From contig JBGTCD010000096.1 in assembly GCA_041749015.1 (NCBI GenBank), positions 5,637 through 69,636 of the forward strand: a stretch of DNA of 64,000 nucleotides. The letters are read 5' to 3'. The notes under the pieces were generated by a model. That model searched no databases and had not been told where the DNA came from. It saw only the letters and a program-made list of their open reading frames with translations. The number at the start of each line of letters is the position of its first letter. The stretch's first letter is position 1. Positions 58,751 to 64,000 of the stretch are shown here, in pieces. Made by a program: the position numbers and the translations under genes. The stretch is from JBGTCD01 sp041749015. GTDB taxonomy: Bacteria; Bacteroidota; Bacteroidia; Cytophagales; Cyclobacteriaceae.

Positions 58751-60637
58751 ATGAGTGATGCTGTTAAACATGAGTGTGGTATAGCCCTTATAAGGTTAAG
58801 GAAGCCACTGGCTTACTATATTGAAAAATATGGCTCCCCTGCCTATGCGGCCAATAAGATGTATATCCTCATGGAAAAACAGCATAACCGTGGTCAGGAT
58901 GGAGCCGGGATTGCAAATATTAAGATCAATCAGGATCCTGGTTTTCGGTATATCAGCAGATACAGGTCGGTCAGTTCGCAGCCAATTTCATCTATATTTA
59001 AAAAAATAGGTAAAAAATTTTCCAAAGCTCAAAAGGAAGCAGGAGATCGATTTTGGGATCCGGAATGGCTGAAGCTAAATTGTGCCTTCACCGGAGAATT
59101 ATGGCTAGGGCACCTAAGGTATGGTACCCATGGTAAAAATGCTTTGGAATATTGCCACCCTATGCTCAGACAAAACAATTGGAGGAGTAGAAATCTGGTC
59201 ATGGCCGGCAACTTTAACATGACCAATGTTGATGATTTGTTTAATATTCTGGTTGGCCTTGGGCAGCACCCAAAAGAAAAGGTAGATACCGTCACGGTGA
59301 TGGAAAAAATAGGCCACTTTCTGGATGAAGAAAATGACCTGATATTCAAAAAATATAAGGAGTCCCATTCAAAAGCTGAAATCACCGAACTAATTGAAAA
59401 TGAGCTGGACTTGCAGCGCGTTTTAAAACGTTCCTGCAAAGACTTTGATGGTGGTTATGCTATGGCAGGGCTTACAGGTTATGGTGCCGGTTTTGTGGCT
59501 CGGGACCCATCAGGGATTAGGCCTGCCTACTATTATGCTGACGAGGAAGTAGTGGTAGTGGCCTCTGAAAAACCAGCCATTAAAATAGCTTTTAATGCTG
59601 ATTATGAACAAATCAAGGAAATTAAACCAGGCCATGCCCTGATTATAAAAAAAGATGGTACTTTTTCTCAGCAGCAGTTTATAAAGCCACTAGAGCGCAA
59701 GTCTTGTAGCTTTGAAAGGGTCTATTTCTCCAGGGGCACCGATCCGGAAATATATCAGGAGCGCAAGACTCTCGGTAAATTGTTGGTACCACAGGTATTA
59801 AAAGCCATCAATTTTGATTTAAGAAATACGGTGTTTTCCTATATTCCTAATACTGCTGAAACAGCCTTTTTAGGAATGCTCTCTGGTCTGGAGGACTATC
59901 TTGTAGAAAGAAGGAAAGAAGTAATTATTGAGCAGAAACCCCACATCAACGAAATTGAGGACTTGCTGTCATTCAGGTTAAGGGTCGAAAAACTCGTGAT
60001 CAAAGATGCCAAACTCCGAACCTTTATTACGGACGATGATCATAGAGATGAGCTCGTTGCCCATGTGTATGACACCACATTTGAGGTGGTAAGGAAGAAG
60101 GTTGATACCTTGGTAATTATAGACGACTCCATTGTGCGTGGTACCACGCTCGAAAAGAGTATTTTGACCATGCTGGATCGGCTGGAAGCCAAAAAAATTA
60201 TCATTGTTTCCTCTGCCCCACAGATTCGATTCCCTGATTGTTATGGTATTGATATGTCTAAACTCAGCGAGTTTGTGGCATTTAGGGCCATGTTAAAATT
60301 GATTAAGGAGAATCAAATGGAGCACTTCCTGGATGAGGTGTATGGGCTTTGCAAAAGGGCTGTGGAAGATAAAGAACCCATCAATTATGTGAATCGCCTG
60401 TATCAGCAATTTACCCCGGAAGAAATTTCTGATAAAATTGCCGAGATCGTGCAACCTGCAGGGATGCGTGCGGAGGTGCAGGTGATATACCAGACGGTAG
60501 AAAACCTACATAAAGCCTGTCCCAATCATCTGGGAGACTGGTATTTCACCGGACAGTTCCCAACTCCGGGTGGAAATAGGGTAGCCAATAAAGCCTTCGT
60601 CAATTTCATGGAAGGCAAAAGGGTACGGGCTTATTAA
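58751..60637 (+). CDS. PurF-like amidophosphoribosyltransferase, long form
   Basis: 628 aa, against 470-510 for ordinary PurF. The N-terminal Ntn glutaminase has Cys9 in HECGIALIRL after a short propeptide, then EKQHNRGQDGAGIA, WLGHLRYGTHGKNA, GNFNMTNVDD and FVARDPSGIRPAYYY. The phosphoribosyltransferase half has LVIIDDSIVRGTTLEKS, the PRPP loop. Extra length is in inserts around 70-115 and 165-225 of the glutaminase half. PurF catalyses the first step of purine synthesis. Bacteroidota often carry this long form besides a standard PurF, so it may be a paralogue with a different job. Confidence 0.85.
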   Translation: MSDAVKHECGIALIRLRKPLAYYIEKYGSPAYAANKMYILMEKQHNRGQDGAGIANIKINQDPGFRYISRYRSVSSQPISSIFKKIGKKFSKAQKEAGDRFWDPEWLKLNCAFTGELWLGHLRYGTHGKNALEYCHPMLRQNNWRSRNLVMAGNFNMTNVDDLFNILVGLGQHPKEKVDTVTVMEKIGHFLDEENDLIFKKYKESHSKAEITELIENELDLQRVLKRSCKDFDGGYAMAGLTGYGAGFVARDPSGIRPAYYYADEEVVVVASEKPAIKIAFNADYEQIKEIKPGHALIIKKDGTFSQQQFIKPLERKSCSFERVYFSRGTDPEIYQERKTLGKLLVPQVLKAINFDLRNTVFSYIPNTAETAFLGMLSGLEDYLVERRKEVIIEQKPHINEIEDLLSFRLRVEKLVIKDAKLRTFITDDDHRDELVAHVYDTTFEVVRKKVDTLVIIDDSIVRGTTLEKSILTMLDRLEAKKIIIVSSAPQIRFPDCYGIDMSKLSEFVAFRAMLKLIKENQMEHFLDEVYGLCKRAVEDKEPINYVNRLYQQFTPEEISDKIAEIVQPAGMRAEVQVIYQTVENLHKACPNHLGDWYFTGQFPTPGGNRVANKAFVNFMEGKRVRAY

Positions 60638-60693
60638 TAAGTATTTCCTTTTCCGATTATAGTAAATCACAAAAATAATCCGGGGGTAATCAA

Positions 60694-62403
60694 TTAATTA
60701 CCCAATGCCACAGCTTTCCTTTTTTTAAGAAATTCGTTGAGGTCACTAACATCCATGACATTCAGAGTTTGGTGGCTTAGTAAACCTCCTTTTCTTGCTA
60801 CATGCACGCCATAAATCATTTTCTCCAGGCTTTCATGGTCGTGGGCGTCAGGGTTGATACAAATCTTTACGCCTTTTTCCCTGGCATAGGGTACCCATCG
60901 CCAATCTAAATCCAGCCGCCGGGGGTTGGCATTGATTTCAATGGCCACATTTCTTTCCGCACAGGCATCAATGATTAATTTATGGTCCACCGGGTACCCT
61001 TGACGGATTAATAATAACCGCCCTGTAAGATGCCCTAACATGGTGGTATAGGGATTGGCAATCGCACCGAGAATCCTGCGGGTAGCTTTTTCCACATCCA
61101 TATTCAAATTAGAATGGATAGAAGCTATGATAAAGTCAAATGACGCTAATACTTCAGGTCTGTAATCCAGGGAACCATCGTCTAAAATATCAGATTCAAT
61201 GCCTTTGAATATCTTAAAGGGTGCCATCTCCTTATTCAAGGCCTCTATTTCAGCATGTTGTTTTTTGATAGCATCTTCCCATAATCCTCCGGCATACACT
61301 GCTGTTTTGCTATGGTCCGTAATGCCGATATATTGATGTCCAAGCCCCCGGGCAGCCTCTGCCATTTCCCTGAGGGTGTGCTTTCCATCACTGTAGGTGG
61401 TGTGGTTATGTAGCGAACCCTTAAGGTCATGGGGCTGGAGCAGGGCATCTTCATGATCAGGGGTTTCTATAAATTCACCTTCTAAAATACCCTCCCGAAG
61501 TTCTGGTGGGAGGCAGGGCCAGCCAATCCTCTTGTAAAAATCTTGTTCAGAATCGAAATTTCCGTTTTGGGCAAGGAGCTTTATAGGCTTGCCTTCTACG
61601 GCTTTGTTTAAATGGGCAGGGGCTCCAGTCTGCAGGATGAGTTCATTAACAAACTTTTCTGGGGCTACAAATCTAACTTTCAGGTTTAGACCTTCCACCT
61701 CAAAGAATCCTCTCCAAAAATTAGGGCCGCTCATCTCAGGTAGCCCTTTAAGTAATGAGTTTTGATTCAGCCAATCAATAATTTCAGATTTTTTGACGGT
61801 TCCGACAAGGATCAAAACTTCCTCGATTACCTCCATTTTTCTTCTGAATGCCCCGGAAAATTCTACAAGTACTTGTGGAAAAGCTTCTCTAAGATCCTCC
61901 ACAAATGGCAAGGCAAGTGCTTCTGCTGTGGCATAGTGGCGTTTGTCCTTATTGTTCAAATAGAATTGTAAAGCCTCTAGGAGATTGCCCTCTGATTTTT
62001 CTCCAAATCCTTTAAGGGGGGCGATCTTATGATCTTGAGCAGCCTGGTAGGCCTGCTCCAGGGTGTTGATGCCTAATTCTTTCCAGAGTACCCTGGTTTT
62101 TTTTGCTCCAATCCCACGGGTACGGGCCATGATGTATACTTCCGGAGGGGTTTGGCTTAAAAGGTCTTCTACCTCTTTAAGAATTTTATTTTCTTTGATC
62201 TCAGTTATATATGCGGCAGTTGATTTGCCAATTCCCTGAACTTTACTGATTTCTTCTGTACTTAATTCTGATAACTTTGATGGAGTTTTCTCCAGTTGAA
62301 AAACGGCATTTTGGAGGGCTTTGACTTTAAAAGGGTCGGCTCCGTGTAGCTCTTTAAGCGTGACAAGTTTTTTTAGCTGCGAAATGATTTCTTTATTTCC
62401 CAA
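60694..62403 (-). CDS. PolX-like protein: helix-hairpin-helix, degenerate polymerase domain and PHP phosphoesterase
   Basis: About 569 aa from a TTG at 62403; a longer frame starts at an ATG at 62454 but adds 17 odd residues and would place a long inverted repeat inside the gene, while NKEIISQLKKL just after the TTG matches the usual PolX N-terminus. HhH motifs (VQGIGKSTAAYI, LKGFGEKSEGNLL) come first. In the polymerase region the expected GS-x-RR...DxD is GAFRRKMEVIEEVLILV, lacking the two metal Asp, and the third Asp region reads LNLKVRFVAPEKF with Arg. The C-terminal PHP domain (about 325-569) keeps its metal ligands: LHNHTTYSDG, GITDHS, FKGIESDIL, IIASIHSN and INPDAHDHE. So it is probably an exonuclease or phosphatase, not a polymerase. 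Confidence 0.88.
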   Translation of the reverse strand: MGNKEIISQLKKLVTLKELHGADPFKVKALQNAVFQLEKTPSKLSELSTEEISKVQGIGKSTAAYITEIKENKILKEVEDLLSQTPPEVYIMARTRGIGAKKTRVLWKELGINTLEQAYQAAQDHKIAPLKGFGEKSEGNLLEALQFYLNNKDKRHYATAEALALPFVEDLREAFPQVLVEFSGAFRRKMEVIEEVLILVGTVKKSEIIDWLNQNSLLKGLPEMSGPNFWRGFFEVEGLNLKVRFVAPEKFVNELILQTGAPAHLNKAVEGKPIKLLAQNGNFDSEQDFYKRIGWPCLPPELREGILEGEFIETPDHEDALLQPHDLKGSLHNHTTYSDGKHTLREMAEAARGLGHQYIGITDHSKTAVYAGGLWEDAIKKQHAEIEALNKEMAPFKIFKGIESDILDDGSLDYRPEVLASFDFIIASIHSNLNMDVEKATRRILGAIANPYTTMLGHLTGRLLLIRQGYPVDHKLIIDACAERNVAIEINANPRRLDLDWRWVPYAREKGVKICINPDAHDHESLEKMIYGVHVARKGGLLSHQTLNVMDVSDLNEFLKKRKAVALGN

Positions 62404-62427
62404 ACTTTTATTTGGTTTAGTTTTAAG

Positions 62428-62465
62428 ACAAATACCAAATGAAACGGTTTTCATTTAGTATTTGT
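62428..62465. repeat. Inverted repeat, 17-nt arms, between polX-like and EVE genes
   Basis: ACAAATACCAAATGAAA (62428-62444), a 4-nt centre, then TTTCATTTAGTATTTGT (62449-62465): 16 of 17 positions pair, with a single C/A mismatch. It lies between the divergent polX-like gene (if started at 62403) and the EVE-domain gene. Probably an operator controlling one or both. Confidence 0.55.
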
Positions 62466-62510
62466 AAATTTATAAAACCTTAATGGTAACTTCTTAAAAA
62501 TAACTTATAA

Positions 62511-62921
62511 ATGAACTATTGGCTGATGAAAACCGAACCAGGTACCTACTCCTGGGATGACCTGGTAAAAGATGGTAAAACCTTTTGGGATGGCGTAAGA
62601 AACTACCAGGCCCGGAATAATTTAAAAGAAATGAAAAAGGGAGATATGGCCTTTATTTACCACAGTGTCAATGAAAAACGTATAATGGGTATGGCAGAGA
62701 TCATTAAAGAACATTACCAGGACCCCGGCACCGGGGATGATAGATGGGTCGCTGTTGACATCAAGCCATTGGATAAGTTTGATAATCCGGTGACTCTTGC
62801 AGATATAAAAGGTGACAAAAGGCTTTCTGAAATGGTTTTGGTTAAGAATTCCAGACTTTCTGTTCAGCCTGTGAGGCGGGAAGAATTTGACATCATTGCA
62901 GGCAAGGGAACAAGTCAATGA
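62511..62921 (+). CDS. EVE domain protein
   Basis: 136 aa, a single complete EVE domain: NYWLMKTEPGTYSWDDLVKD, WDGVRNYQARNNLKEMKKGD, FIYHSVNEKRIMGMAEIIKE and LVKNSRLSVQPVRREEFDII. EVE folds read modified bases in nucleic acids (as in YTH relatives) and occur in bacterial defence proteins, but a stand-alone short EVE like this is usually a widespread housekeeping protein of undefined role. It is divergent from polX and overlaps the next gene by 4 nt (ATGA). Confidence 0.92.
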   Translation: MNYWLMKTEPGTYSWDDLVKDGKTFWDGVRNYQARNNLKEMKKGDMAFIYHSVNEKRIMGMAEIIKEHYQDPGTGDDRWVAVDIKPLDKFDNPVTLADIKGDKRLSEMVLVKNSRLSVQPVRREEFDIIAGKGTSQ

Positions 62922-64000
62922 AATTTGAGTGGACATATAGGGCCTTAAAATTGCTCCCTGGGTTGTTAAAGGGATTTATCTCTATTATTCTTCTTTTTTC
63001 CCCTGCCATCCTTTCGGCTCAGGTGATCGATCAGCCTCAACGCTTTGAAATAGAATTGGAGCGAAATGAAGATCCCTTTGAAATTGTGCCATTAGGTGAA
63101 GACGGCTTAATAGTATTCAGGCAGATACATTCCAAAGGATTGGATCCTAATTTTGTATTTTTTGAGCTAATAAAGCTGGACACAGGATTCAATAAGGTCT
63201 GGACCAAAATCATTCCGGTAGATCATACCAAAAGGCTTCTAGGCTGGCAATATTATAATGACCGCCTGTATTTTTTGTTTGGAGATTACCGAGGGACTAA
63301 TCGCAATTATGATATTATTTCGATTGATCAGTTTGATAATATGATCCATAAAAATACGGTCAAAAATATCATTCCATTAAATATTGATGGTTTCATGGTG
63401 GGGGACCAGGCGGCGTACATCGTCGGATACTATAACTATCGTCCGGTTGTCATACATTATAATTTTGAGACCGATGTTCCCAGAGCATTGCCAACCATAT
63501 TTAATGAACGGCATGAAATCGTCTTTTATAAGATTGGTTACTATGGCGAGTTTGAAATCATCCTCCAGGGTAGGGCTTTTGACAAAAGGACTACTCTTTT
63601 TATAAAAGCTTTTGATGACCAGGGCAATTTAATTAGAGATGTGATTATGAATAATGACCCAAAAAGAAGTCTTCTTTTTGGCAATACAACGGAATATGAA
63701 GATGGCATACAATTGATAGCAGGCACCTACGGATCTGCACAAAATCAATATTCCAGGGGCCTCTTTATTGGCGAAATTAATGAATATGGTGAAAACCAGG
63801 TTCAATATCATAGCTATGGAGACTTAAAGAATTTTTTTACCTATATGAAAGCTAGAAGGGCTGAACGGGTAAAGCGTAGAATTGAAAGAAAGAGCATTAA
63901 GGGAAAAAAAGCCAAATTTAATTATCGCTTAATGGTTCATGATATTTTCCCATATAAGGACCAATATATCTTGGTGGGGGAAGCATTTTATCCTCGTTAT
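62918..64000 (+). CDS. Unknown exported protein (C-terminus cut by window edge)
   Basis: The frame from the ATG at 62918 is open to the window edge (361 codons). An N-terminal signal (about 10-36, LKLLPGLLKGFISIILLFSP ending PAILSAQ) implies export. The mature part is a beta-rich, tyrosine- and asparagine-rich chain with repeated short hydrophobic strands (FEIVPLGEDGLIVFRQ, YNDRLYFLFGDYRGTNRNYD), which suggests a beta-propeller-like fold, though no motif identifies it. It overlaps the EVE gene by 4 nt. Family not recognised. Confidence 0.72.
   Translation, partial: MKFEWTYRALKLLPGLLKGFISIILLFSPAILSAQVIDQPQRFEIELERNEDPFEIVPLGEDGLIVFRQIHSKGLDPNFVFFELIKLDTGFNKVWTKIIPVDHTKRLLGWQYYNDRLYFLFGDYRGTNRNYDIISIDQFDNMIHKNTVKNIIPLNIDGFMVGDQAAYIVGYYNYRPVVIHYNFETDVPRALPTIFNERHEIVFYKIGYYGEFEIILQGRAFDKRTTLFIKAFDDQGNLIRDVIMNNDPKRSLLFGNTTEYEDGIQLIAGTYGSAQNQYSRGLFIGEINEYGENQVQYHSYGDLKNFFTYMKARRAERVKRRIERKSIKGKKAKFNYRLMVHDIFPYKDQYILVGEAFYPRY

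Noticed and set aside
62511..62921. EVE gene as part of a defence island
   Set aside because: It is a short stand-alone EVE protein beside a polX-like gene with no nuclease, helicase or methyltransferase neighbours.
1..64000. CRISPR arrays, tRNA or rRNA genes, IS elements, prophage
   Set aside because: Reading through all spacers I saw no regularly spaced repeats, no cloverleaf, and no transposase, integrase or phage gene; a dedicated tRNA scan was not possible.

Overview
The window is a chromosomal segment from a member of the Bacteroidota, most likely the Cytophagales. The basis is gene content and style: many Bacteroidota-type lipoproteins, a fused OtsA-OtsB, a DtxR-fused metal permease, AT-rich spacers with few Shine-Dalgarno sites, and candidate promoters of the TTTG / TAnnTTTG type. 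The genes are dense, in short operons with many ATGA (4-base) overlaps. I saw no rRNA, tRNA, CRISPR array, transposase, integrase or prophage gene. Both ends cut through a gene.

Layout. 1-10 kb: an exported endonuclease/phosphatase-type lipoprotein (cut), an MDR oxidoreductase, trehalose synthesis (OtsAB), a soluble PAS histidine kinase behind a perfect 26-bp palindrome, a DsbA-like thioredoxin-fold protein, an ABA4-like membrane protein, and a VWA/AAA chelatase-like pair. 9.9-14.8 kb: two tiny unlisted genes and a strong terminator, a universal stress protein coupled to a SUI1/YciH factor, then a small accessory patch with BrnTA and VapBC-like toxin-antitoxin pairs. This patch abuts mnmE and contains a frameshifted second copy of the mnmE 3' end. 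14.8-19.4 kb: a five-gene manganese/zinc-type ABC uptake operon led by its DtxR/MntR regulator, with a second DtxR-like domain fused to one permease. 19.4-20.25 kb: a gene-free stretch with dispersed repeats and a relic of a glycosyltransferase 3' end.

20-33 kb: glycosyltransferase, dapD, a DUF3108 protein, a RidA-family gene interrupted by an in-frame TGA, a giant alpha-2-macroglobulin, a lipoprotein, a cytochrome c / SCO / HemJ operon, a Crp-family regulator and an M28 peptidase. 34-42 kb: a co-directional seven-gene run joining an FAD oxidoreductase and a membrane NapH/NosR-like ferredoxin protein to two GT2 enzymes, a GT87-like mannosyltransferase, a rhodanese lipoprotein and a TIGR04282-type protein. 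42-48 kb: saccharopine dehydrogenase family, two unknown membrane proteins, ispE, fabI, an unknown zinc-ribbon membrane protein and murI.

48.8-58.7 kb: nuoH-I-J-K-L-M-N, the membrane arm of complex I plus NuoI, with a TPR sensor kinase gene between nuoH and nuoI; nuoA-G are not here. 58.7-64 kb: an unusually long PurF-like protein, a PHP/PolX protein whose polymerase active site looks lost, an EVE-domain protein, and the start of an unknown secreted protein. The most notable points are the mnmE relic hotspot, the redox-glycan operon, the kinase inside the nuo operon, the PolX with lost polymerase residues, the interrupted RidA gene, and several long palindromes next to start codons.
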